From Melieria omissa (lineage: Eukaryota > Arthropoda > Insecta > Diptera > Ulidiidae), in the NCBI GenBank assembly GCA_963971225.1, contig OZ020269.1, forward strand, positions 6,386,001 through 6,450,000: a stretch of DNA of 64,000 bases, in the 5' to 3' direction. Numbering within the stretch: the first letter of the stretch is position 1; every line of letters starts with the position of its first letter. Positions 1-12,500 of this stretch are shown here, one piece after another. The notes under the pieces were generated by a model that was given only the letters and a program-made list of their open reading frames with translations, did no database searches and was not told the DNA's origin. The position numbers and the translations under genes are program-made.

Positions 1-931
1 TGTCACAAGTATCAAAAAGTTCATTTTTGAAACGGAATAGTTGCATATGCCTGTTTCTATAATTCTGTGGTCAAAAGCAATAACCGCCTAAGTCGAAAAT
101 TGCTGTTTCGAGCAATCTCGTTTTAAAGTTTTAGCGCGTAGTGTGTTTGTTATGGGAATGCGAATAGGTTTTTATTAATAACTTTTATTATTTTAAAGTT
201 ACAGACTCCCCGACTAGTTAAGTCGACTTAAGCGGTTATTGCTTTTGACCACAGAATTCATACTTTAAATGTATATATTAAATATAACATCGCTCACACT
301 ATTTGTTTAATTTTATTTCGAATGCTAACGAAGAGGTTGAAAACATTGCAACGAACTCCCACTAGCAAACTGAAACCATCCTCTTTGGGAAACGCAAATT
401 CTTGCTGTCATTTAAATTGGCAAACCGTTGTCGCACGAAATAAGAATGAAGAACGCTTTTCTATAATTTACCTTGTTAACTGTATAATGGTTTTTACTGT
501 GCGCTTCGGTTTACGCGAAAGAGGGAAAAATGCATTTTGGTGGCAACATTGAGTGTCAACTTGCGCTGTACTCTTTTTCTAGCCTTTGCTTATCACTCTT
601 TGTGTCGTGTTTTCGGATTCAGTCAATGTTACGATAGATTAGCGGTAGAACTGTTTATGTGGGGCGTTAAAATTCGCGTTTATTAAAGTTGCGTCCAGTG
701 TGAAGAAATTTACAGCCTGTCTCAAACAAAAGTCGTCGTGTTGTTGCTTTGGAAAAGCATAACGACAATAACAGCAAAGTTATGCGAAAATACTCACCAC
801 TGTACGCATAGCTGCTTAAAGAAGTAGAGTAGGAGAAATTTACGGAGAAGAGACGAGAATTACCAGCCACCTGCAGCCATAACAATATTCGCACTGGCTG
901 CCACCAGTCTGAGCCCACACAAACAGCAACA
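1..931. other. Upstream region of Qsox, no gene recognised
   Basis: This stretch is AT-rich DNA leading into the first coding exon of the sulfhydryl oxidase. I see no convincing coding region. The short frames at 322-552 (+) and 667-1128 (-) have no recognisable content. The 5' UTR of Qsox probably lies in the last few hundred bases, but no TATA box or initiator stands out enough to call. A long inverted repeat at 61-258 is listed separately. Confidence 0.5.
61..258. repeat. 36-bp inverted repeat pair, MITE-like
   Basis: Positions 61-96 and 223-258 are reverse complements of each other over 36 bp with a single mismatch. The arms begin AATTCTGTGGTCAAAAGC. About 126 bp of AT-rich sequence separates them. 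No coding frame lies inside and I see no clear target-site duplication, so the superfamily is unknown. A small foldback or MITE remnant is the simplest reading. Confidence 0.55.
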
Positions 932-3900
932 ATGAAGACACGTTTCCCTCTGCTGACGCCAGTCGATGTGGCCCTGGTCATATTGGCTGCGCTGTCCACG
1001 GTCACACTTAGCAGAGCCGGCGTTCCGATGTCGCGGTTCGAAGCACTGGTGAAGCAGCAATCGATGGCCGAGTTGGGTCTGTACGATGCCAAGGACAAGG
1101 TGCTCATATTGTCGAACGCCAACTTCAATGAGACCGTACTGCAGCAGAACCGCTCCGCGCTGGTGGAATTCTACAACAGTTTTTGCGGCCACTGCAAGCG
1201 CTTCGCACCGCACTATAAAGAGCTGGCGGAGCAGCTGTATCCGTGGCGCGACACGTTGCCTGTCAGCGCCATTGACTGTGCCGCTGAAGAAAACAATGAC
1301 ATCTGTCGCGAGTACGAGGTTATGTCGTACCCGACGCTGCGCTACTTCGGACCTGGCTACGTCATTAGTGCCAACAACCTAGGTAATCCAATCGAAACGC
1401 AAGACCTCAACGAAATACGCGTGCAGCTGGCACAGTTTCTAGCGGCCGAAAACCGCACGGCAAACATGACCAACTTTCCCAACCTGCACAAACTCACGAA
1501 GAATGAGTCCAAAAATCTGTTCGAGAATGCAGACAGCCATGTGAAGTACGTGATGCTGGTTTACGAGCCGGAGAACACCACCCTCGGCATACAAACCGTG
1601 CTTCATTTCCAGCGTTGGCCGGACGTGATAGTGCGACGTCTAACGGATTCGGAAATTGCCGAACGATTTCAGATCGACGGAGTGCGCTACAAGATAGCCA
1701 CAGTCGACCGACACGGTTCAGTGGTACCATACGGTGTCCTTAGTGACACGCCGCAAGCGTATGCAGACAGCGTGGAGAGTTTCCTGCACGCGCAGATATT
1801 CACTCCAAAGCCGGATCTAGCAAAGCCAACCCCAGCGCCGCGCAGCGAGCATGAAGAGCCAATTGATCAGCAAAAAACAAAAACTATAATTAACGAAGTG
1901 CAGCGAAATCATCACTTCGTATACCAGGTGAGCTATAAGTCATGTTGAACTTGAGCCACCGCTTTAATTGAAAGTTGTGTCTCTCTGCGCAATTGGTGTT
2001 GTTATCTAAACCAATTCATAGTTACTATGAAATGGGGGAAAATCTCTAAGAATGTTTGTGCAAGTAGGTTGGATGCTTAGATTGTGTACCTTGTCCACTT
2101 TTAATTAAAACCAGTAGCGGTTGTGTAAATGTAAATGTTTATAATGTAAATGTTTATATTTATTATACAAATATCTCCGAAGTCAGTAGTCGAAGAAATG
2201 TAAGACAACTATAACTAATCGCAGCGTAATGCTACATTTATTTGTTTATGGTTCCATATCATTGGGGCATATTTAACGCCTTTTATGTGCCACTGATTAA
2301 GGCAACAATTTGTCTCGCTTTGGCATTTGGAACGCTTTCACTGTTGGTCCTAATGAAGCACAGCCAATGCGGCAGGTGCGCTGAAATCGCAAGTGTTTAA
2401 AAATTGATGATTTGCCATATGGGAATATGCCGAGCCGAGTTTCCTTATCTTGAAAACGATTTTTAGTAATTTTGCAGTATATGAATATGTGGTACACAAC
2501 TACATACAATACAGAAGATTATACGCTGCAACTTATTTATATTTTAAAACTTTAATTGTTCCGGATTTGATCGTTATTATTGGTTTTAAATCTTATACAA
2601 CTTAAATCTTAAATTAATCTGTTTCTCGACACAGCTTCAAATTATCATATTAAAAAAAAACAACTTTTCGTTACTGAAAGCATATTTTAAAATTGAAGTA
2701 ATTAACTTGTAAAAAAATATTTAAACACAGTTGTGCAGTTGGGCAATATTTTGTAATTATTCTAAAGCACAATCCAGTTAATTAAATGAAAAATACAGTA
2801 AGCATGAGAAAACGCGCAGTCCCTGTTAGATGAGATGACCAAATTTCTTGTAATTTTTAATACAGGCGTTTTTGTATCAACTATCCATTGGTTGATAGAA
2901 CCATGCAAACAAATCAGTCCTGACAACTAAAACAATTACAAAACCAGTTTCTAATGCTGTCGACAATTTTTGAGTTGAACTACCATAAAAGAATTGAGTT
3001 CTTGTGGCATTTGAGGGTTGTGTGGTAACTCAGTGAAATCATCAATCAATGAACATGAAATTTTTGAACTCTTGATATACTTATGATGTGATATCCTTCT
3101 ATGTAGCTTTATCGTATACAATAAATAAATAATTTAGCAACAAATTAAGAACTAAGGTTAACCAGAAAATGAAATCATTATTGCTGTTCAAATGTGAAGA
3201 GAATTTAATTTTTTGTATTATGTATATTTGGCTGGCTTTCCAGGAACAAAAATTTGTTAACCAGATTTTTTCAGAAAAGTAACCAAAATGTAACCATAGC
3301 AGAACCAGCCAATAGCAAACAAATTAGCCTATTTTGATTAAAAGTAACCAACTGTTGCTACTGGTTGAGAACAAAAAAATGGAAATCGTGGTGTTGTCTA
3401 CATAAACAAGCCTGAAGTTCTTTGTGTTGGAAATAATTCACTCAAAAGCTTATAGCAACATTAGATCGAGAGGCATTAATAAATTCGAGGAATTCGAGAC
3501 GCCTTGATTATGGCATCATGACTGTGAGTCATGGGCGCAGCCAATTCAAGTGGTTGGGAATGCACGTACACGTATTGTTTGTGTCTTTCACTTTGTGAAT
3601 TCAATCGTTCGCATTTGTAGTAATCCGACTTCAGGCTTAATAACAACAAAAACAGCAACAAAATTCAGCAAGCTGAGTATTCGGTGGGACAATATTCTCT
3701 CAAGCCGAATGATGAACGCTCTACTTTGAATTCATTTTACATACATAAATAGTGGTGCTATGTTTTCGATTCAATGCATTTCATGGATTTCGAACTAAAA
3801 CGGAGCTTGCTTACACAAATTATGTTAACTGTTACAAGTTTCCATATGTTGTCATATTGTCAGCAATGTTATCGGCTAAGGGGTAATAACCTCTATATAC

Positions 3901-6900
3901 TAACATATTTATTTAGCATGACAACTCTTTTCGTGTCAATAATTGTACAGCAAAACATTAATTTCAGTAAACAAACAAAGAAAAACTAAAAACCGTTGGC
4001 GGTTACATTCGCACTGTGGCACTCATTCACTCACATTGAATGGTTAGCAATACATTGATATTAATTTATACTGAATTTTTAATTTATACTGAATTCCGTT
4101 GCCTCCCAATTTATTTGATCATAAGTTAATGGCTTCGAAGAAATCAAGTGCAGTCAAAGTTAAATAATAATTAATATATAACATGTCTCTCTTAGATGTG
4201 CGTAAAGCATTGTTTTATTAAATAATTCGATTAGATATATTTTTAAATACATTTTCAGTAGTCAAATTTGATTCTGTTTGATTTGAAATATCGTTAAATC
4301 TAACTAACAGTTAAGCTAACACATCCTCAAGACCTATCGACACTACCACGTTTTATTTTATTAAACTTAATACGAATGTCGAAACTGAGGTGCACTTCGC
4401 AAACTTAAGCTGTAGGGTGTAATAACTGGTTTTCGAACAAAACGAACAAAATGTGACAAATGTGAGTTGGAGAAAACAATTTTACTGGCACTCACACACT
4501 TGGACCATGAAATACGCCGTAAACACAGAACACGCCGAATAGCCCGCGTCGTAGAAAAAAATCCCAATACTAATTACAACCCCAACATTTACGTTAGCGT
4601 TGTTGTTTCGGGCACAGCTCTGGATTGGTGGGGATTTTGTGGAACTTTTGTTTTGTTTGCTGCTTTAATACTCAAAGAATATGCGGTATTAATATTGATT
4701 AATTATCTGCACATGTAAAGTGTGAAAAAAATCTTCATAAAAAAAAACATTTTTTAAAACGCGCGCGTTGAAATGTTCATTGGAATCAAGAAAGAGCAAA
4801 TGAAATGTGAAAACAGAATATTTTCTTATATTGCAGAAAGCATCAACTATTGGCCGAATAAATTTTAGTCTGTCACTCACCCCAAATTTAATATAATATT
4901 TACAAACATATATTTAGTATGCAGGGGCGGATTTAGAAAAATATTTTGAGGGGTTTCAAAAAGTAATTCTTCTATATTTATAACTTTTTATGTGTATGTT
5001 GTTTTAAAATCGACCCTAATATTTCCGTGGGGGTTCAACCGTCAACCCCCCCCCCCCCCCCCCCGCCCCCTTCCAGAATCCGTTAGTATGTATGTACATA
5101 CATGGTTAAACAATAACAGTGATATAACCCAATTCACGGCTTTTGTTGATCAAGCGCTGGTGCGGAGATGTGACGGGGTCGGCAAACAAGGAATCACACG
5201 CACTGTTGTCTTTTCGTTTGTACTACATTTTTGACATCTGTTCAATAATCAACATTGCCGTAATTCGCGTTTGAAAGACATGGCTCCGCTGATGATTACA
5301 TATTTCTAATTTTTTTTGTTTACTATTTATAGGCGGATCTTGAGTTGGCAATTCGGAAGATGCTGTACAATGAAATTGCCAAAAAGCCTGACATAAGCGG
5401 CGAATCGCTGTTGGCACTACAGCGCATTATCGCCGTTCTGCAGCGGTACAATCCGTTGGGTTCAAACGGTCGCGAATTAATCTCCAAATTGCAGCAGTTT
5501 GTAATGCAGCACAACGAAGCCTTGACCGGTGAAGTGTTCGAGAGTGAGCTGCACCGTTTGGAGAAGGAGGTGGGCCCAGTTTTTTCCTCGACCCACTACG
5601 TCGGCTGCATTGCCTCACAGCCTGGCTTGCGTGGCTATACTTGCTCCCTGTGGCAGCTATTCCATTTTTTTACCGTGCAAGCAGCCCGCCTGGATCTCAG
5701 TCAAGATCCACTCGAAGTTCTGCAGGCTATACATGGCTTTGTGAAATATTACTTTGGCTGCTCAAATTGCGCTCAGCATTTTCAGGTAAGTGGTTGGCAG
5801 GGTCAGACTGAAATATTGCACGAGCACTTTATTTAGAAAACTTTTAATTGATTGGTTTACAATGCAGATAGAGAAGACCATTAATGTGCATAGTCATCAA
5901 CAGCGAGCATGTGGCGAGTTTTTAATTGTCTCTCGTTTTTCTGTGCATATAAAACAAATGGTCCATTCATTAGTTTAGCCACCAACAACAGCTATGTAGC
6001 TGCACGTGCTAAGGGGTTCATGGATGAGCTGTTTACTTTTAACATAAGCAATTTCGCTCATGCTAGCATATTTATTAACATATTTCGCATATGTCTAAAC
6101 GGACGATTGGCAACTACTGGGACTCATAGTTGGCAACTACTCGGACCTAACCCTAACCCTAAACCTTTTCATAGTCATGATGATTGCTCAATTAACAAAC
6201 TAATGTACTGCTATTAATTTACGATGGGGAAAACACTCGAAATTAACACACATTTGCATTTTTCGCTTTTTCCGTAAAATGTATGTATTTTCTATTATCG
6301 TGAAAGAGGACCAAAATAAAAAGCAAACAGACCAAAAAGGATGTCTAGATGCAGCGTACGAAACACGTCGTTTCAAAGCGACTAAAAAAATCTTGCTATT
6401 TACTAATCAATGCAAACACAAAATCGTGGTTACGTCGCACCTTCCAATATGTCTGTGATTTTTTATTTTTATTGGTTATGGGCAGTTAAATGAACCATTC
6501 GCCTTTTGCAGTTCTACAAGTTTTAAGATATACTTTTAAAATTGCAAAATCATTCTGCACGTTTATCGATTGCACTTGGTATCAAGACCCTTTTTACGTA
6601 CCTATTATTTACCTCATTTACCACTTACAGGCCATGGCATCCCGTCGAAAAATCTGGAGTGTGCCAAATAAGGAGGAGGCCATTCTTTGGCTCTGGGCAG
6701 CCCATAATGAGGTCAATGAGCGACTGGCCGGTGACACAACTGAAGATCCGAAATTCCCGAAAATCCAGTTCCCCAGCCCGCAAAGCTGCCCTCTGTGCTA
6801 CAAAAATCCCGCCACCTCGCCCGCGTCCCTCGACCAAAATTGGAATAAAGATGCCGTTCTGAGTTTCCTAAAGAATGTCCACAATCCGGCGTACGTGAGC

Positions 6901-7116
6901 CGCTTCGGTGTGACGAATGAGGATGTGCTACAGCCGTCGCTTGACAAAATACGTCAGAAGCGCATGATCAGCAACGTCTTCTCCGAAATGGACATGCGCA
7001 TGGGTATGTTGTTGTACGGCTTTTGTATCGTGATGATGGTTGTGGCATTTAAACTGTTTGCCTGTAAAGGATACCGCAAAAAACCCTATGGACATGATTT
7101 GCTGGGAAAAGTCTAA
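932..7116 (+). CDS. Qsox1: Quiescin sulfhydryl oxidase (QSOX), 3 exons
   Basis: Coding exons are 932-1927, 5333-5785 and 6631-7116 (644 aa). QSOX uses FAD and O2 to introduce disulfides into proteins in the ER, Golgi or outside the cell. A hydrophobic N-terminus (residues 12-28) looks like a signal peptide. A thioredoxin domain follows with the CGHC redox pair at C85/C88. Exon 2 carries the Erv/ALR FAD domain, with the GYTCSLWQLFH signature near 433-443 and FGCSNCAQHF with the catalytic CxxC at C475/C478. Exon 3 has LWLWAAHNEVN (the FAD-binding His-Asn motif) and a CPLC pair at 536/539. A single membrane span (MGMLLYGFCIVMMVVAFKLF) near the end matches QSOX family architecture. An AATAAA at 7822-7827 is a likely polyadenylation signal. 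The fly has several QSOX paralogues; Qsox1 (CG4670) is my assignment from recollection, while the family call is secure. Confidence 0.88.
4914..5090. mobile_element. hAT-like MITE with 8-bp target duplication
   Basis: The left end at 4922 reads CAGGGGCGGATTTAG, a typical hAT terminus. The right end near 5082 reads CCAGAATCCG, which corresponds to the inner part of that terminus with the outermost bases apparently lost. The 161-bp body is flanked by identical 8-bp copies of TTAGTATG at 4914-4921 and 5083-5090; hAT transposases make 8-bp target duplications. There is no coding capacity, so this is a non-autonomous copy sitting in Qsox intron 1. Confidence 0.7.
5046..5070. repeat. Poly-C tract
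   Basis: Nineteen C residues at 5046-5064 are followed by one G and five more C. The tract lies near the right end of the hAT-like MITE. Its true length could be affected by sequencing or assembly slippage. Confidence 0.9.
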
Positions 7117-9551
7117 GGTTCGATGCTGACGACAGCAACGGCCGCTCGACGGCAACTACAACGACGACGACGACGACAACAACAACAACCACGACGCAGA
7201 GTCCAATTGCTATTGCTTTTGTTCTTGTCGTTGTAAAAAAATGTGTATCCAACAGGCCCAATGATGACAATGCTTTCGGATGTGGAGTTAGCACAGTGAC
7301 AGGGACAGTGTAAACGTGCCCAAGCGTAAATTTCCGTTGTTCTATTAGTGGGGAAAGGCTAAGGCTGCAACTCGACATTATAATTTTTTCATCTAAATTT
7401 CTAAGCACTTCAAATTTCAATTTATATACATGTGTGCATGTAAAAACCAATTTGGAAATGGCATTTTTATGGCCGTGTAGCTTTGCAAGTCTTTTTTTTT
7501 TTACTGTATATATCTGTTAATTAAGCAAAGTGTGCAGTTCTGTTAAGAAATTCGCTGCCTACGGCATTCGAATGAAGTTTATTTTATAACTGTGTAGTCG
7601 AAATTATATTTTTGTAACTGCAGACATAGTGCACGAGTATGAATACCAGTATTTTGCTAAACATATATACGTGAAATATTTGAAATTTGCATATAATTAC
7701 ATCTGTGCTTACACTAGTTCACTTCATACGTAAAGTTACAGAGTTCATGCTGCTGTACAGCCAAATCTTCTAGTGATTCCCAACAATTCGACTTTTAACT
7801 AGTTGTATGGTGATTGAAATTAATAAATCTGTGAAATAACATTATGGCTTATGTGTGTTTTTCTATCCATTCAAAGCGACGTGCGAGCGGAAAGCAACAA
7901 GCCTTAAGTTGATAATTCTCTTGACAGCAATGGAGAACAATTTGATAAGCGTTGACAATTGTCAATTGTTGTACAACAAGGTGTACAACATGTGCTTTCC
8001 CGTCAATGGCAGTTCACTTGCCCTCAAGTGGGGAGAATTGTTTACATAAACAAGGCAAGATATTGCAGCCGTTCTTGATATTGGTCTGCATTATTGCGAC
8101 TATGTGGGTGGTTACAGGAACACGCTAAAAATTCCGGATAGACAGTTTCTGTAGTACAGTCTTGTTGTGATATTTACTCGACACTGCGATTAATACAAAC
8201 AAATAAATCACCGGGTTGATGTTAACGAATGGAAATTGTATCTCCAATGAAATTTAAAAATTCAGCGTAAACGCTCTACAGTATTAAATATCGAGCTACT
8301 CTCTGCCACATTCTCAAGAGTACTTCGGTATTATTCTGAATTATTCGCAATAATGCATTTAATATTGTTGTAACATTTAATATATATTTTTTTGTAATTT
8401 CCTTGATGTGCTATTTACTTCCGCAAATCCAAACACACTATGCTATGCTAAGGGAATGTTCTTAAATTGGTAACGATTTTTATGACAAAATGAAAGAACA
8501 ATTAGTTCTACCGCTATGTTGTCTCCTAAACCGAGTTTTTTATTCCGCTTCAAAGAAAATCCCACCCCAAAATAACCGGTAAGTATTCTCGTTTCATTGA
8601 AATAATTTCCAAATATTTATTTAAAATTTGAAAGGTTGGACATTCAGGTAGATTACATAGTTTCTGAGTCAACATATTAGCTTTAGTTTGCACATATATC
8701 TATTACATTATAAACATTTGTTTTCAAGTTCAAGCTGGCACATTTTTTCGGATTCTAGAAACTGAAAAATTCAATGTAATTGGATAGATTTTTTAGCATG
8801 AACCGCGATTGTTTTATGAAAGTCAAATTACAAAATATATTCGTTAATCAAATTGTAGCTTGAATTCTGAATAAACCATACTTTGTGTATTGCAGCGCAC
8901 TGAACAAAATCATATATTAAAGTACAAATCTAACATTTAATACATCGACATTTATAAAAATTGTATATTTTGTTTTGGTTTGTGCTATCTGTATCGTGGT
9001 GTGGAGATTCAAGAGCGAAATAAAATGCACTTTTGCTCTTTGACAGATTTATCCTTCATCCCGGCACGACCACGTGCACATTTGTATCAGTGCGGCGCGT
9101 GCATGGCATCGTTATATGTGTTTACATGTTAAATAATATTAATTGTGACAAATTTAAATATATATTGTTGTTGTTTTATGTTATGGTATAAACTACACCA
9201 TATACATGTACATAGATGCTTCCCATAACTGCAGGAGTCGAGTGTATAAATGTATAAGTTTGTAGATTTTGTGCTTAGCTTAGCTTAAGTGTAGCTCTGT
9301 TTTCATTTTCGGTTACTTTGTAATGCCAAAATTCCTTAAGACTCTTCGATCGTTCGCTAATTTCCGTGGGCTTAAGTTTCGCGTATTGATTGTGTGAAAG
9401 GCTTTCAATTCATTACTCACAATTCTCTTCTCGTCACTTGCACTGCAATGCAATTTGTTTCTCTCTCTTTAAATTTTGTTTTAAGGATTTCGCAAGTGTT
9501 TCGTATTTACGGGTTTTGACAGTGATGTGAGGCAAAGAGAATGGAATTAAT
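7117..9551. other. Qsox/flotillin-1 convergent intergenic region
   Basis: The Qsox 3' UTR probably runs to about 7850, with AATAAA at 7822-7827. The rest should hold the 3' UTR of flotillin-1, which is transcribed leftward from 9552. I see no other coding sequence, RNA gene or repeat that I can support. Confidence 0.55.
7160..7191. repeat. ACG/AAC trinucleotide repeat in Qsox 3' UTR
   Basis: A short imperfect run of ACG triplets passes into AAC triplets just after the Qsox stop codon. It is a simple microsatellite in the presumed 3' UTR. Confidence 0.85.
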
Positions 9552-12500
9552 TTAACCTGCATGCACGGACTGAAATGAACAAAAAGAAGTAAAATATAAA
9601 TAAATGAAATATTCAAGTGTTTCTCGAATAAACTAAACCGAAAAACGCAGTCTGAACCAATCGGCCATTGAGCGTTTGACCGGCTGCTGGACACATGTTT
9701 AAATTTACGTTAACGAGTTAATCTAAAACATACGGCAGCGCTTAGAGTTGACAAGTGAAGCGTATAATGACAAAATACATTTGCAGAGGAATAACTAAGC
9801 TTAATCTTATATGCTTAAATGCATTTATATTCAAGTCTTTTAGTTGCGCGAGTATGCAGGTGTGAGTGCGGCCCACTCGTACCCTCTTAAATAAATTCAG
9901 AATTCGGACGTACCCTGGCAATGTCAACACCAGTGATATTCTTCACCAATTCTGGCACTTTGTTCACGATCTGGAGCACCTCGCCGGTGAGTTTGGCAGC
10001 GCCGATTTCACCTTGTCCGCTCGACACCATGGTAATTTTTTTGGTCTGGGAGAGTGGTGCCGCCACCTCGGCAGCAACCTGAAATGGGAATAAAACAGAT
10101 GAAAATAATAAATACACCCTACTAAGTATTAAGATCAAGTTGGTCTTGAATACGTTGAATTATTCGCTGTTAATTCAACATGATGCACCATTTCATACTA
10201 TTCATGATGATTAACCGATGACTGACAACAGAAGTTGCATACACACCTTTGGCAATGTGTCCAACAGCATTTCTACCATGGCCGCTTCGCGATACTCTCG
10301 CCAGGCTTCGGCCTTCTGTGCCATTTGCTCCGCTTCAGCCTTGGCCTTTGCAGCAATGGCAAACGCTTCAGCTTCGCCGCGTATTTTAATCTAAATGAAA
10401 ATTTGTTCAAGACTCACACTACAATGTTTAATTTCGAAATAAACTCTATTTAATAGAACTACCGATTCTGCTTCGGCTTCGGCCTCCATCACCACGCGCA
10501 ACTTATTTGCCTCTGCAATTTTCTCCAGACGATACTTTTCAGCCTCGGCCGGCCGGCGCACGGTCGCCTCGAGCTCGTTTTCACGGCGCTGTATTTCCTG
10601 ATCCTGCACGGCGATTTCCTGCGTGCGCTCGATTACCTTCACCTGCATCTGCTCCTCCTTGATGCGCTGCTTAGTCTTGGCCGCCTGCAACTCGTAGGCC
10701 ATCTCGGCTTCGGCCTTTTTAGTCTGCACTTCTACATCGTAGGCGGCTTTCTTCAATTCGAAATCACGCTGCGCCTTGGCGATTTCGGTGTCGTTGAGGA
10801 AACGCGACGCCATGCGTTGCTCCTCTGCGATGGCCTCTTTAATTTGTGCATCGCAGCGTGCTTCGGCCTCACCGATGCGAGCGTCACGCTTCACTTCAGC
10901 CGTACGTGCCATACCCAGCGATTTTAGATATCCCTGAAAATTGTGGTCATGTTTAAAAATCTCTCGATTAACGTTGAAAGCCAATGAAGGAATTTTATAA
11001 GAAAAAACTAAGGAGACGGCACATGCTTTTTTACAACAATTTATAATCAGCTCAGAAACATTTCTTTAATGTCGATTTTAAGCAAAATTATTATTGTTGG
11101 GAATCAGTAATCAGGAAGAATTTTAGGCATTTCCAAATTGTTATAGTTTTACTTTGGATCATAAGATACAATGTTGGGTTCTTTATACATGTTCAGCATT
11201 TATCATGCTTGCAAGCCTTCAAGCTCTGAAAGATACATAAGTATTTAAAACATAACCAAGCAATACACCAAGTTGGAACTTTGTGAATAAATAACGCGCA
11301 GATTGCAGTACTCGTATGATACTAAATTATGTACAAAGTCGTAGTTCCACTTCTGTAAAATCAAAAGTTTACAAAAGATACTAAGGTAAAGTAAAGAACT
11401 AATCTCTTATTTTATTTTTAAGCTCTGTATACGTGATGACGATGTTTTACATCTGCGCACTAAACTGAGTGAGGCGTATTTTTATCCGTCTTCAAAGGCA
11501 TAAAATCATATCAAATTAAGTAGTACAAACATCATCGAAGAAAAAAACATAGATCACTTAAATTCTAAGATATTTACATATGTTATTAAACAAATTCAAA
11601 AGACTACTACTGAGATATTCATAGACTACACTAACTTTAACATTTACATACATATGTTTATTTACTATTATACAAACATACCTTGGAGTCACCCTGTATT
11701 ACGTACAATGGAATGGGTAAAAATTCACATCGCATTCATCATTCCGAAAAAAGAAAAAAATCATTGAAGCTGAAAATCATTCATTGAACCAGACTACTTA
11801 AAGGTACTAAAATCAAATGAGTACTGGACGAAAAGTATAAAAGCCTTTACGTAGAATTGTTTGAAAATATTAAAAAAAAATATAACTGAAAGATAAAGAG
11901 AAAAAGAGAAACAAGGTGCAGATCGTGACGAACTGACAGCATCATGCGACGCCATTGTAAACCGAAAACGTTGCTTCAATTCTGATTAGTTTTAGGGTAA
12001 GTAGTTAAGTGTGCATATAGCACAAATATGACACATGTAAATTTGAATTGCAAACGAAATCAACTAGTTGTCAACTAGAAACTTGAATTGAAGCTTTAAT
12101 CAAAATAAAAAAAAGAATAATAATTTAAAATTAAATTAAATTTAAAATATACATATAACCAGTAAAAAATAAAAACGAACAAACATAAAAAATTAATAAG
12201 ACAAAATAACACTGACTTGAAATGAATGAAACCAATATAAAATCAATTCGATTAACAATTAAGGTATTAATATTTAATATTAAAGTAATTAAATTATTAA
12301 AAAACTAGATTATTATATTTCACTTTCAAGCTAATAAATACAATAACAGCATAAATATTAATAAAATATAATGATTTCAAGAAGCTATTAGATTTTGACT
12401 TTATGCTCTTGATGTTATAATAAAATAAATAAATAAGCCGAAATATCAAAAACTATTACAAAAAGATACATTAAATACTTTAAAATGTTTCTACACAAAA

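Larger units (their letters stand above)
1928..5332 (+). other. Qsox intron 1, 3.4 kb
   Basis: The intron is bounded by CAG|GTGAGC at 1928 and TTTATAG|GCGGAT at 5332. It is AT-rich with no recognisable exon or RNA gene. It contains the hAT-like MITE at 4922-5082 and a run of 19 C residues at 5046-5064, which lies inside that element. Confidence 0.7.

Noticed and set aside
667..1128. Minus-strand 153-aa frame over the Qsox first exon
   Set aside because: It is antisense to the confirmed signal peptide and thioredoxin coding sequence and resembles no protein.
6145..6165. Interstitial telomere sequence
   Set aside because: Only about three units, internal to an intron, in a group that does not use this repeat at telomeres; kept only as a low-interest note.
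7049..7450. Minus-strand 133-aa frame with a long Val run
   Set aside because: The Val run is the antisense reading of the ACG/AAC repeat in the Qsox 3' UTR.
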